Positions 1 through 8,849 of a stretch of DNA of 20,696 bases are shown here, one piece after another. The DNA is from Bacteroides sp. 43_108 (GTDB lineage: Bacteria > Bacteroidota > Bacteroidia > Bacteroidales > Bacteroidaceae). Numbering within the stretch: position 1 is the stretch's first letter; the number at the start of each line of letters is the position of its first letter. The notes under the pieces were generated by a model. The model worked only from the letters and a program-made list of their open reading frames with translations, did not search any database and was not told the origin of the DNA. The DNA is taken from positions 1 through 20,696 of the forward strand of contig MNQS01000186.1 in the NCBI GenBank assembly GCA_001915545.1, read 5' to 3'. Position numbers and translations under genes: made by a program.

Positions 1-2
1 GA

Positions 3-99
3 CAGTATTTCAATGATCTCTTGAATATAATTTTGAACCGGATTATGCCGATTCTATGTTTAATTTTAATTTATCGGTAAAAATTTACCGAAGTATTGA
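3..99. repeat. Left copy of 97-bp terminal inverted repeat
   Basis: Bases 3-99 are the exact reverse complement of 20600-20696, and the match stops abruptly at base 100. Read outward, both ends enter the same sequence, which starts CAATACTTCGG. Neither copy holds a transposase or recombinase frame. Only this stretch of the repeat is visible. The likely reading is that the window lies between two copies of a longer multicopy element, such as an IS end, so the segment ends there. An invertible segment or an assembly fold-back are alternatives. Confidence 0.9.
75..90. repeat. Hairpin palindrome inside left terminal repeat
   Basis: CGGTAAA-AA-TTTACCG is a perfect 7-bp inverted repeat with a 2-bp centre, 10 bp from the inner edge of the 97-bp repeat. 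The same palindrome is in the right copy at 20609-20624. It could be a subterminal hairpin of a mobile element, a protein-binding site or a weak terminator. The sequence does not decide between these. Confidence 0.6.
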
Positions 100-116
100 T
101 ATAATATAACCTATAA

Positions 117-156
117 TCAAGTAGGAGGAAAACAGCTTTGTTTTTTTCCTGCTTGA
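117..156 (-). terminator. Probable terminator hairpin downstream of the Crp-like gene
   Basis: TCAAGTAGG at 117-125 pairs with CCTGCTTGA at 148-156 with one wobble. An inner A-rich/T-rich stem extends this to an almost continuous hairpin with a loop near 135-138. It lies about 95 bp past the stop of the leftward Crp-like gene. The T-tract after it is poor, so termination is inferred from structure and position. The remaining bases 157-250 show nothing recognisable. Confidence 0.45.
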
Positions 157-250
157 TTTATAAAATTTATTACTGATTTTTACCTGAACTCATCTGAGTC
201 ATTCCATTCAGCCTTTAGCTGACTGTCCGTCACGATAAGCATTCATACCG

Positions 251-826
251 TTATTTCTTCTTGCTCAGTTCTGCTCGTATGCGACTGAGCGACTGAGGTG
301 TAATAAACAAATAAGAAGCGATGTGCTTCAGCGGTACGTGCTGTAACAATTCAGGATTTTGCTCCAGGAGTGTCAGGTAACGCTGTTTGGCTTGTGCGGC
401 ACCTCCGTTTATCATCCAGTTTTCCATGTCCAGAAACTGGCGCTCAAAGATGATTCTTCCGATGTTGGCGAACAAGACGGAAGAAGAGAAAAAAGTCTCC
501 AGCTTGCTTTTAGAGATACGATAGACACGGCTGTCGCTCATAGCTTCGATGGAAACTAGAGAAGGAAGTCCGGCCACATATCCCCAGGAGGAAAAGATAC
601 TGTCACCTTGAAAGGCAAACCAGAGCGAAACATCCACTCCGTCGCGCAGGTAATGTCCTCTCCAGATACCGTCGGCTACTAGATAGAAGGAAGAGTTACG
701 CTCTCCCTCCCGTACGATATGTTCCCCTTTCCGGTAGGTTAGCAGTTCCATCTGTTCCAGCAGCTTTTCGGCTTCCGGCTGTGCCAGTCCGTATTTTTCA
801 CGAAGTATCTCAATAAAAGCTTTCAT
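251..826 (-). CDS. Crp/Fnr-family transcriptional regulator
   Basis: This 191-residue cytoplasmic protein has the two-part layout of the Crp/Fnr family. An N-terminal cyclic-nucleotide-binding-like beta-barrel covers about residues 20-110 (GEHIVREGERNSSFYLVADG region). A long dimerisation helix follows, then a C-terminal helix-turn-helix at about 164-186 (HIASYLFITPQSLSRIR). The length is normal for short Bacteroidetes members. The barrel lacks the cysteine pattern of an Fe-S FNR and a clear cAMP-binding phosphate cassette, so the ligand is unknown. It starts at ATG 826, 39 bp downstream of the MATE gene on the same strand, and has its own possible -7 box (850-857). Such proteins often control neighbouring efflux or stress genes; a role on the adjacent MATE gene is inference. 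Confidence 0.88.
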   Translation of the reverse strand: MKAFIEILREKYGLAQPEAEKLLEQMELLTYRKGEHIVREGERNSSFYLVADGIWRGHYLRDGVDVSLWFAFQGDSIFSSWGYVAGLPSLVSIEAMSDSRVYRISKSKLETFFSSSVLFANIGRIIFERQFLDMENWMINGGAAQAKQRYLTLLEQNPELLQHVPLKHIASYLFITPQSLSRIRAELSKKK

Positions 827-849
827 ACCTTTTTGCGTTTATGCAGGCA

Positions 850-857
850 CAAAGGTA
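850..857 (-). promoter_or_regulatory. Candidate -7 promoter element for the Crp-like gene
   Basis: On the minus strand this reads TACCTTTG, matching the Bacteroidales -7 consensus TAnnTTTG. It is 24 bp upstream of ATG 826, in the short gap after the MATE stop. I see no convincing TTTG -33 box at the usual distance. The gene may also be read through from the MATE gene. Confidence 0.5.
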
Positions 858-865
858 ATAAATCT

Positions 866-2209
866 TTAGCTTCGTTTCCTGCGACAATAGATGGTAATGA
901 CAAAAAGAAAGGTCAGCAGTTCGGAAACGGGGACAGCCAGCCAGATTCCCGGTACTCCCCACAGGATGGGCATCAGCCAGAAACAGAACAGGATGAGGAT
1001 AAAACCACGCAGCAGGGTAATAGCCATGGCCGGACGGTCGCGTTCTACACTCTGGAAATAGCCTATGGATACAATGTTGATGCCGAAGCACACGAAGCCG
1101 GAAGCAAACAGGGGAAGTCCTTTAACGGCCAGGTCGTGTGCCGGATAGGAACTGTCGATAAACCACGAGGTGATTTGAGCGGAGAACAGGGTTGTAACGG
1201 CAAATACCACGACACCGCAGGAGATGGCGGTCAGCAGGGCCAGGCGAAAGGCAGCACGTACGCGCTCTGGATTTCCGGCACCGAAGTTGTAGCTGAGAAT
1301 GGGCTGTGCCGACTGGGCAATGGCATTGTATACCATAAAAATGATGGGGAAGAAGTAACAGGCGATGCTGTAGGCAGCCACTCCGTCTTCACCCAGGTAG
1401 TGAATGAATACGTAGTTGCCGGTAAACATCATGGTAGCAATGGCTGCTTCACAGAGGAAGCTGGACAATCCTAATTTGCACATATAGCCCGTGTTGCGGA
1501 GGGTGAGACGCAGACTCTTGGATGATAATTTCACTTTGCACAAGTGCAGTACCCGGTGCGGCTGCATCAGGTAAATCAGAATCATCAGGGCACCTACGAT
1601 GTATCCCAGGCTGGTAGCTAAGGCCGCACCGAACATTCCCCATTTAAGAACGAAAATAAACAGATAGTCTAGTCCGATATTCAGCAGGGCCGGTATTATG
1701 TTGCACACCATGGCATAGTTGGGCGAGCCGTCCAGTCGCACGAAGAACATGCCGGAACTCAGCAGGGCACTGAAGACCAGGAAGGGGACAAACCAGTGCA
1801 TGTATTCCGTGGCGAGAGGCAGCAGGCGGGGAGAGCTTCCCAGCAGCAAGGCAATTTTCTCCACGTTGCAGAGGATGACTGCGGCATAGGAGATGAGCAA
1901 TAAGGAGGAAACCACTACTGCTTGCGTAATATTGACGCGGGCGACCTTTACCTTTCCTTGCGACAGGTGAATGGAGGCTACAACCGATGCACCGATACCG
2001 AACATCAGCGCCACTCCCGTATTGATGAGAAAAAGCGGAGCCGTAATGTTGACGGCAGCCAGGGCATCACTGCCGATACCTTTTCCCACAAAAATGCCGT
2101 CGGTAATGATGAAGATGGCCGAGAAAATCATTCCCAGCACCGTAGGGATAAGTAATTTCCGGAATAATTTCGGAATGTCCATACTTCCGAAGTCAATACT
2201 GTCTTTCAT
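866..2209 (-). CDS. MATE-family multidrug efflux transporter
   Basis: A 447-residue polytopic inner-membrane protein with about twelve hydrophobic segments in two similar halves, the layout of MATE (MOP superfamily) cation-coupled drug exporters. The N-terminus (PKLFRKLLIPTVLGMIFSAI, then TDGIFVGKGIGSDALAAVNI) is the typical first-helix and loop region. The second half carries the matching FNFGAG-like turn (SYNFGAGNPERVRAAF). The length is normal and the frame uninterrupted. ATG 2209 is well placed, with a weak purine-rich leader typical of the group. It is transcribed away from the RND efflux locus and toward the Crp-like gene. It resembles MepA-type members, but the substrate cannot be read from the sequence. 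Confidence 0.92.
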   Translation of the reverse strand: MKDSIDFGSMDIPKLFRKLLIPTVLGMIFSAIFIITDGIFVGKGIGSDALAAVNITAPLFLINTGVALMFGIGASVVASIHLSQGKVKVARVNITQAVVVSSLLLISYAAVILCNVEKIALLLGSSPRLLPLATEYMHWFVPFLVFSALLSSGMFFVRLDGSPNYAMVCNIIPALLNIGLDYLFIFVLKWGMFGAALATSLGYIVGALMILIYLMQPHRVLHLCKVKLSSKSLRLTLRNTGYMCKLGLSSFLCEAAIATMMFTGNYVFIHYLGEDGVAAYSIACYFFPIIFMVYNAIAQSAQPILSYNFGAGNPERVRAAFRLALLTAISCGVVVFAVTTLFSAQITSWFIDSSYPAHDLAVKGLPLFASGFVCFGINIVSIGYFQSVERDRPAMAITLLRGFILILFCFWLMPILWGVPGIWLAVPVSELLTFLFVITIYCRRKRS

Positions 2210-2238
2210 GTCTTTTCTCTGTTTTTTGCATTTGGCTG

Positions 2239-2246
2239 CGAAGGTA
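2239..2246 (-). promoter_or_regulatory. Weak candidate -7 element for the MATE gene
   Basis: The minus strand reads TACCTTCG, one mismatch from TAnnTTTG, 29 bp upstream of ATG 2209. A TTTG lies further upstream but at a longer spacing than usual. The 234-bp gap 2210-2443 separates divergent transcription units and otherwise holds the promoter of the adaptor gene. Confidence 0.3.
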
Positions 2247-2371
2247 AGCCAATTCTTACACTAAAAAATTCACAAATGGTAATAAATCATTTTTTAGTCT
2301 CTTCCTGCAAATGCACCGAAAAAGGTTTGGGTGGCTGGTTTCTACGGTTCAGTCACTTCAGGCGCGGCTTG

Positions 2372-2382
2372 GGAATAATTCC
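2372..2382. promoter_or_regulatory. Possible operator in the -33 region of the efflux locus
   Basis: GGAAT-A-ATTCC is an 11-bp interrupted palindrome lying 25 bp before the TATCTTTG box, where a -33 element would be. No TTTG -33 box is present, which fits an activator-dependent or repressed promoter. The assignment rests on position and symmetry only. Confidence 0.3.
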
Positions 2383-2407
2383 TATGAAAGGGGACGATGG
2401 GGCCTGC

Positions 2408-2415
2408 TATCTTTG
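2408..2415 (+). promoter_or_regulatory. -7 promoter element of the efflux operon
   Basis: TATCTTTG is an exact match to the Bacteroidales -7 consensus TAnnTTTG, 28 bp upstream of the ATG at 2444. It is the best promoter candidate for the whole 2444-9502 cluster. Confidence 0.65.
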
Positions 2416-2443
2416 TGACGTAGAATGATAATATTGTAGAAGA

Positions 2444-3475
2444 ATGAAAACAGAGATTTTATTTCTTGCAGGGATGTGCTTGTGCGCATGCAGTCGTACG
2501 CCACAGGAACAGGCCTCTTTTCCCAGCGTGAAGGTAGTTCATGCCGAAGTCATGGAGGCTCCCTCTTCACGGTGCTATACGTTTATTTCGCAGCCTTACC
2601 GCTTGTCGGAACTGTCCTTTCGGGTGGGAGGACCTGTACATGCATTTGATGTGCAGCAGGGACAGTTTTTCCGGAAAGGACAACTGATTGCGGTCATTGA
2701 TGAACGTGATTTTGTCATCCAGAAGCAGCGCACGGAGGCATTGTATCGTCAGGCGGAGGTCGATTATGCTCGTATATCCAGCTTGTATGCCAAAGATAAC
2801 ATTTCCGGCATGAATTATGAGCAGGCAAAGGCAAACTACGAACGCACCAAAGCGGATTATGAAGCGGCAGTCAACGCGTGGGAAGACAGCCGTCTGTATG
2901 CGCCTTTCGACGGTTATGTGCAGCAGGCGCATATCGAGCGCTACCAGGATGTGAAACCGTCGGTTCCGGTGGTGACGTTTATCGACCTTTCACGCATCAA
3001 GGTAGAAGCTTATGTGCCCGAGGATATGGCGTTGCAGATGCGGCAAAAAGATTCTGTGGCGTGTGTGGTCCGCTTCAATGCACTTCCTGACAGGGAATTT
3101 GTGCCTTCTGAATATTTCCTGACGCAGACTGCTACGGAGAACAACATTTCTTATTTGCTGACTGCCATCTTGGATAACAAGGACGGACGTTTGTTGGGAG
3201 GTATGTCGGGTACACTCGCTGTGTCGTATGCAGCCGATGGAGAGAAGAGTCATCTGACACTCCCTCAGAAAGTGGTTTGCCATGACCCGGAACACGGGGC
3301 ATTTGTGTGGTGCGTAGACGGACAGAGCCGGGTGAAACGGGTTGCGGTGATGTTGGGCAAGCTGAAAAAGGAGGACCGGGTAGAGATTCTGTCGGGCGTT
3401 TCACCGGACGACCGGGTGATAGCTACACGTTTGCCGTTTTTGTCGGAACAGGAGCAAGTGACCATCGAAGAATAA
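2444..3475 (+). CDS. RND efflux periplasmic adaptor (membrane fusion) lipoprotein
   Basis: A 343-residue HlyD/AcrA-type adaptor that would join the inner-membrane RND pump to the outer-membrane channel across the periplasm. The N-terminus is a lipoprotein signal ending in LCAC (Cys16 as lipid anchor). Domains run in the expected order: first lipoyl half about 55-88 (SFRVGGPV...GQLIAVID), a short coiled-coil hairpin about 90-146, second lipoyl half 151-180 (LYAPFDGYV), then beta-barrel and membrane-proximal domains to the end. Length and frame are normal. It is first in the operon; 13 bp separate its stop from the native ATG of the permease. The substrate is unknown. Confidence 0.93.
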   Translation: MKTEILFLAGMCLCACSRTPQEQASFPSVKVVHAEVMEAPSSRCYTFISQPYRLSELSFRVGGPVHAFDVQQGQFFRKGQLIAVIDERDFVIQKQRTEALYRQAEVDYARISSLYAKDNISGMNYEQAKANYERTKADYEAAVNAWEDSRLYAPFDGYVQQAHIERYQDVKPSVPVVTFIDLSRIKVEAYVPEDMALQMRQKDSVACVVRFNALPDREFVPSEYFLTQTATENNISYLLTAILDNKDGRLLGGMSGTLAVSYAADGEKSHLTLPQKVVCHDPEHGAFVWCVDGQSRVKRVAVMLGKLKKEDRVEILSGVSPDDRVIATRLPFLSEQEQVTIEE

Positions 3476-3481
3476 AGGAGG
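3474..3481 (+). promoter_or_regulatory. Strong ribosome-binding site before the native permease ATG
   Basis: AAAGGAGG lies 7 bp before ATG 3489. This places the native permease start at 3489, in a frame that then hits TGA at 3549-3551. It is the main evidence that the long permease frame is displaced from its start by an indel. Confidence 0.75.
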
Positions 3482-3488
3482 AAGACGA

Positions 3489-6388
3489 ATGAAAGGATTA
3501 GCGAAATTCTTTTTGCAGAACAGGGCCTTGACTGGTTGTTGCTGGTTCTGATATTGGGAGGAGGTATTTTCTCTTACTACAATATGGGGAAACTGGAGGA
3601 TGCGCCGTTTACGATTAAGCAGGCAGTGGTCACTACCTCTTATCCGGGGGCTTCTCCTATGGAGGTGCAACAACAGGTGACGGATGTGCTGGAGGAAGCC
3701 ATTCAGTCATTGGGTGAGTTGTATTATCTGAAAACGGATAACCGGGCCGGTCTGTCTAAAATCACGGTATATGTAAAAAAGGAAATCCGTGCCGACGAGA
3801 TGCAGCAGCTTTGGGATAAGTTGCGGCGGAAAGTGGGGGATGTGCAGTCCAAGTTGCCTGCTGGAGCCGGACCGTCGGTGGTGAACGATGATTTTGGCGA
3901 TGTGCTGGGCGTATTCTACGGACTGAGCAGCGAAACGCATACCTATCGTGAGCTGGAGGATCAGGCCAAGCGAATCAAGAACGAGTTGCTGAACGTGAAG
4001 GATGTGGCCAAAGTGGAATTGTTCGGCGTGCAGAGTCGCACGATTGATATAACGGTCAATCCGGCATTGCTTTCCAGCACCGGTGTGACCATGGCCGATA
4101 TAGCCTCTGCCTTTGAGCGTCAGAATAAGGTGGTGGATGCCGGAGGACTGGAGACGTCTTCTCATCGTTTGCGGGTGGAAGCTTCCGGCAGTTTCTCCAG
4201 TCTGGAAGAACTGGAAAATCTGACAGTCGTTTCCCGGCAGGGAGAATATTTCCGACTGGGAGAGATTGCGGATATTAGCGAGAGCTATGTGCGTCCGGCC
4301 AGAAACCTGATGAAGGTCGGGAATGTGCCTGCGGTGGGTATAGCCATTTCTACGGTGTCCGATGGAAATGTGGTAGAGATGGCGGAACTGGTGGCAAACC
4401 GTGTGTCAGACTTGCGTGAGGAAATGCCGGACGGATATAAGCTGGATATTATCTATGACCAGGGGCACGAATCGGCTGTGGCCAACGAGGGATTTGTGTG
4501 GAATCTGATTCTTTCGGTCCTGACCGTGGTGGCCGTACTGCTGTTCTTTATCGGCTTCAAGAATGGAATCCTGATTGGCAGCGGACTGATATTCTCCATT
4601 TTCGGTACGTTGATTTACATGCAGTTTTCCGGCATAGCCTTGCAGCGTATGTCGCTGGCAGCCATTATCATTGCTATGGGTATGCTGGTGGACAATGCTA
4701 TTGTGGTGTACGATGCCGCACTGGTGAACATGCAGCGGGGCATGCGAAAGAGAAAAGCTATACTGGATGCCGTGTCGGGCACTTCTATGCCGCTGTTGGG
4801 AGCGACCCTGATTGCGGTACTGACCTTTCTTCCGGTCTACCTGTCACCGCATATCACTGGTGAAATCCTTTCTTCATTGTTCATCGTCATTGCGGTATCC
4901 CTTTTGTTGAGCTGGGTACTGGCCATTACGCAGAATGTATTCTTTGTGCAGGAGTTTGTGCGCCGTCCGCGTCCGGATGAGCTGAAGGGCGAACTGTTCA
5001 GTGGCCGTGCATACGACTTGTTCCGGCAGGCATTGAGATGGACCATACAGAGACGCTATGTGGTTTTAGGAGCGATGGTGCTGTTGCTGGTCATTGCCGG
5101 ATGGGGATTCCGCTTTATTCCGCAGCAGTTTATGCCCTTGCTCAACAAGCAGTATTTTTCGGTCGACGTCTGGTTGCCCGAGGGTACACGTATAGAAGAA
5201 AGTGACCGTCAGATGACGGAGATGACAGCCTATCTGAATTCGTTGGAAGGAGTGAAAAAGGTGTCGTCGTTTGTCGGGCAGACGCCGCCCCGTTATTACC
5301 TGGCCAATGCGGCTTATGGTCCGCAGCCTAATTATGCGCAATGTCTGGTAGAAGCTGACACGCCGGAGAAGTCACGTGAGCTTCAGGCTATGCTGTACGA
5401 CCGTCTGCCGGCCATGTTTCCGGACGCGCTGGTTCGCGTGAACAGTTTCGAGATAAACTCCATCCCGCAGGCCTTGATTGAGGCACGCTTCTGCGGAGAT
5501 GATCCGGAGGTACTCGATTCTTTGACCAACCTGGCGCTGGAAATCATGCGGAAGAATCCCAAGGTACTGAATGCCCGCAATGAGTGGGGAAGCATGGCAC
5601 TGATGATTAAGGCCGATTATGATCCGGTAAAGGCCGGAAGGCTGAATGTGGGACGGCATGACATGATGAATGCCGTGAAAGCCGTCAATGACGGTACAGC
5701 CGTAGGGGTATATCGTGACCGCGACAAGAAAGTGCCGGTGTTGCTGCATACGGATGTCAAAGGTTCCTGGGACATGGAAAGCGTGGAGGACTTGCCGATA
5801 TGGAACGGGCGTAATTCTGCTCCGCTGGGGCAGGTGGCCAACGGCATCGGACTGGCATGGGAATATCCCCTTGTGCGCACGTACGACCGGAAGCTTTCCA
5901 TGGCTGCACTGACTAAGTATTTCCCGCTGGCACTTATCATGCTGCTGGTTATTCTGGTCATGCTGTTTGGCAACTTTCGTCAGCCCTTGATTATTTTCCT
6001 CATTCTACCCTTGTCTTTGATAGGGATGGTCTTTGGTCTGTGGGTCACCGGATTTCAGTTTGGCTTTTTCTGTATCGCAGGCTGGCTGGGATTGCTGGGA
6101 ATGATTATCAAGAATGTGATTGTGCTGATTGACGAGGTAAATATCCAGCAGAAGGCTGGTGTGGAGCCTTATACGGCTGTGATAGAGGCTACGGTTTCCA
6201 GAGCCCGTCCGGTATTGATGGCGGCTCTGACCACGGTGTTCGGAAGCATCCCGTTGTTGTTCGACATTGTGTTTGGCGGGATGGCGGCTACCATTGTGTT
6301 CGGACTTTCCTTTGCCACCCTTCTGACACTGTTTGTCACTCCGGCCCTGTACACGGTTTTCTATAAAATATCCAAACGGGGTGAATAA
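3489..6388 (+). CDS. RND efflux permease, frameshifted near its start and internally shortened
   Basis: This is the inner-membrane proton-driven pump of the tripartite system (AcrB/HAE-like). From ATG 3489, behind a strong ribosome site, the frame reads MKGLAKFFLQNRALT and then stops at 3549. The other 950 residues continue in the next frame from 3533 (WLLLVLILGGG...). Adding one base near 3531-3535 restores a normal first helix. The long frame shows the RND landmarks: SYPGAS porter start, a TM4 proton-relay motif MGMLVDNAIVV (surviving-frame residues 381-391; the second acidic position is Asn), and the PLSLIG and IIKNVIVLIDE helices. Around 5903-5911, DRKLSMAA runs directly into LTKYFPLALIM. 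Compared with AcrB, about 45 residues of the last porter segment before TM8 are missing. Expression from TTG 3536 is conceivable. Function is doubtful; sequence error is possible for the frameshift. Confidence 0.85.
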
Positions 6389-6446
6389 AAAGAAGAAATG
6401 TGTGGCCCGATAAAAAATGTTTCTCTAATTTTATAACTATATTGAG

Positions 6447-7751
6447 ATGAATAGAAGAATGATGATGTGCTGCATGCTGGGACTGGCGCTGGGAGTCCAT
6501 GCCCAGGAGAGTATATTCTTGCAGGAGTATCGTGAAAAGGTGAAGGCCTATAATCAGGATATAAAGTCGGCAGGATATGCCGTTTCCATCCGTCAGGAGG
6601 CTGAAAAATCGGCTAAGGCTGATTTCCTTCCTTCGCTGAGCGGAAATGCCAATGCCAGTTACACAGGCAACCCGCTGGAACTCTACAGGGAACTACCGTC
6701 CATAGAAACTCCGCTGTATTTTCAGGGGCGTGATACCAAGTACGGGGCTTCCGTAACCTTGTTGCAGCCTGTCTATTCGGGAGGGGCACTGAAAGCCGGA
6801 CTGGAGAAATCCCGAAAGGAAAAGGAGAGTGCCTTGTACGAAGAAAAGCGGGTGACGAACGACGTGCTGTATCAGGCAGACCAGTATTACTGGAATAAGG
6901 TGGCCTGTGAGGAAATGGTGGAGGTGGCTGCCGGCTTCAAGGAATCGGTGGCAGCTCTGGTGGAAGTGGTCAGGTATCGTGTGGAGGAGGAGTATACCGA
7001 CCGCAACGACTTGCTGATGGCGGAAGTCAAGCTGAATGATGCCGAGTTCCGGCTGGAGCAGGCCCGCAATGAAGCGGAGGTGGCCCGGCTTTCGATGAAC
7101 TCTTTTTCGGGAGAGGCTTCTGACAAGGTGATACAGACCGATTCGCTCGTGGTTCCGTTGACTGAAGTCCAGGTGTATGAACAAACGTTGGAAACGGCCA
7201 TGGAGCATCGTCCGGAATTACGTATTGCAGCCAATCAGGTAGCTATCCAGCAGTCGGCTGCCCGTATTGCCAACTCACGGTATCTTCCCAAACTGTCTGT
7301 CGGGGTAGACGGAAGTTATTCTTCGCCCGGATATGACTTTAACTCAGATTTGGACCCTAATTACATGGTGTATGCCAAACTGAGCGTACCGATTTTTGAA
7401 TGGGGAAAGCGGAAGAATACACGGCGCATCGGCAAGCTCGATGTGAACAGGGCGCTGGAGAACCAGAGTAAGGTGGCCGATGGCGTTCGCTTGGAAGTGG
7501 AGACTGCTTACTATACTTATACGCAGGCCGTACGTCAGGTGTGCCTGACGGAAAGCTCGCTGGCCAAGGCGGCAACGAGTGAGCAGTTGGCCATGGACAA
7601 GTACAAGGAGGGTACCATTTCTATTGTTGAGGTGCTCAATGCGCAGATGTATCATCAGGAGGCGGAGTTAAACCATATTCGTTCAAAGCTCCGTGCGCAA
7701 CTGGCAAAGAGCAGTCTGGAAAGGGCTGCCGGCCGTTTGGGCGAGTACTGA
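6447..7751 (+). CDS. TolC-family outer-membrane efflux channel
   Basis: A 434-residue protein with a cleavable signal peptide (MNRRMMMCCMLGLALGVHAQ, probable cut after AQ or HA). The two internally similar halves of TolC/OprM-type proteins follow: long amphipathic helices (about 85-215 and 255-434) and beta-strand stretches such as YGASVTLLQPVYSGG and VYAKLSVPIFEWGKR, which correspond to the beta-barrel strands. The C-terminal half carries the typical YKEGTISIVEVLNAQ motif. It forms the outer-membrane exit of the pump. It sits 58 bp after the permease and 36 bp before the kinase gene, with no promoter obvious in between. The frame is intact. ATG 6447 gives the best signal peptide. Confidence 0.92.
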   Translation: MNRRMMMCCMLGLALGVHAQESIFLQEYREKVKAYNQDIKSAGYAVSIRQEAEKSAKADFLPSLSGNANASYTGNPLELYRELPSIETPLYFQGRDTKYGASVTLLQPVYSGGALKAGLEKSRKEKESALYEEKRVTNDVLYQADQYYWNKVACEEMVEVAAGFKESVAALVEVVRYRVEEEYTDRNDLLMAEVKLNDAEFRLEQARNEAEVARLSMNSFSGEASDKVIQTDSLVVPLTEVQVYEQTLETAMEHRPELRIAANQVAIQQSAARIANSRYLPKLSVGVDGSYSSPGYDFNSDLDPNYMVYAKLSVPIFEWGKRKNTRRIGKLDVNRALENQSKVADGVRLEVETAYYTYTQAVRQVCLTESSLAKAATSEQLAMDKYKEGTISIVEVLNAQMYHQEAELNHIRSKLRAQLAKSSLERAAGRLGEY

Positions 7752-7787
7752 TGTGAAGGGATTGTAATAATAAAGTAAACATAAAGC

Positions 7788-8849
7788 ATGAAACAAGGAA
7801 TGAATTCCGTGAACCGGTATTTGTGGGACGTACTGCTGTATGCCTGCATGGGATGTTTTTCGTACTTCTTTTTGGTGCACTATGCCGATATTCCCGTGCG
7901 GTTACAGGACAGGCTGATGACCTTCCATACGTTTCTGGCTGTCATTGTGTCGTTTTGCGGAGTGGGACTGAGCATGCGCTACATTAATGAGCGGTTGCTG
8001 ACGTATTACCCTTATTTTCTGCGGAACAAACGCATGCTGTCGGCCGGACTGATTGCGGCAGCCGTTATCCTGCTTTTGTCTAATTACCTACTGTTGGTGT
8101 CTGTCAAAGCATTGGCAGGTGTAGCTTCTCCCTTTCATCTTCAGCGCAGCGGACTGACGGTGATTCTGCTGGTCTGGCTGGTGGAGCTGGTGATTGTGGG
8201 GCAGTTTATCCTGAACCGTTTCTATGTGGACGTGGTACGCCTTTACAAGCGTGCCGAAGAACTGGAGGAAAGCACGGCGGAGGCCCGCTACCGCACCTTG
8301 CAGAACCAGTTGAATCCGCATTTCCTGTTTAACAGTCTGAATACCCTTGTTTCAGAAATTGAATATAACCCTGTGAATGCCATTGAATTTACCCGTAACC
8401 TGGCCGATACGTACCGGTATATCCTGTATTGTCAGGATAAGCATACGGTGGAGCTGAATGAAGAACTTCAGTTCCTGGATACTTATGTGCTGTTGCAGAA
8501 GGTGCGTCTGGGAGATTGCTTGCAGGTGGACAACCGGATTGCCGATAAGTTTGGCGAGACACCGGTGCCGCCCTTGTCGCTTCAGCTGCTGGTGGAGAAT
8601 GTCATCAAGCACAATGTCATCAGCATGAAAAAGCCCATGACGGTGAAGATGTGGACGGAACCACAGGGAGACGATGTCTGGATTTGTGTGGCCAATGCCG
8701 TACGTCCGAAGCAGGGAGGAGTGACTTCTGGAAAGGGACTGGAAAACCTTTCCCAGCGGTATCGCCTGCTCTGTGGAAAAGAAATCGTGATTGAACAGAA
8801 TGAAAAAGAATTTATCGTAAAATTACCTTTGCTATATGACCAAGATTAA
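7788..8849 (+). CDS. LytS/YehU-type membrane sensor histidine kinase
   Basis: A 353-residue inner-membrane kinase. Four hydrophobic segments (about 11-31, 45-65, 82-105, 121-143) precede a short coiled coil. Next comes the His_kinase core RTLQNQLNPHFLFNSLNTL with the phosphorylatable His178. The ATP-binding part has an N-box (VENVIKHN, 269-276) and a G-box (GKGLENL, 315-321). The sensor has no large periplasmic domain, so the signal is probably membrane-associated. It is paired with the LytTR regulator, whose ATG 8836 overlaps its 3' end by 14 bp, indicating translational coupling. The gene is intact although its partner is broken. It probably senses a condition that controls the upstream pump genes. 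Confidence 0.92.
   Translation: MKQGMNSVNRYLWDVLLYACMGCFSYFFLVHYADIPVRLQDRLMTFHTFLAVIVSFCGVGLSMRYINERLLTYYPYFLRNKRMLSAGLIAAAVILLLSNYLLLVSVKALAGVASPFHLQRSGLTVILLVWLVELVIVGQFILNRFYVDVVRLYKRAEELEESTAEARYRTLQNQLNPHFLFNSLNTLVSEIEYNPVNAIEFTRNLADTYRYILYCQDKHTVELNEELQFLDTYVLLQKVRLGDCLQVDNRIADKFGETPVPPLSLQLLVENVIKHNVISMKKPMTVKMWTEPQGDDVWICVANAVRPKQGGVTSGKGLENLSQRYRLLCGKEIVIEQNEKEFIVKLPLLYDQD

Noticed and set aside
1..250. Gene fragment or transposase in the left end
   Set aside because: Only the terminal repeat and a hairpin are visible; no frame with recognisable motifs.
833..1474. 213-codon plus-strand frame
   Set aside because: It lies wholly antisense to the MATE gene, is highly polar and low in pattern, and has no promoter or ribosome site; a shadow of the real gene.
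3525..3540. Programmed -1 frameshift in the permease
   Set aside because: No slippery heptamer (X XXY YYZ) is present at the frame change; an indel is simpler.
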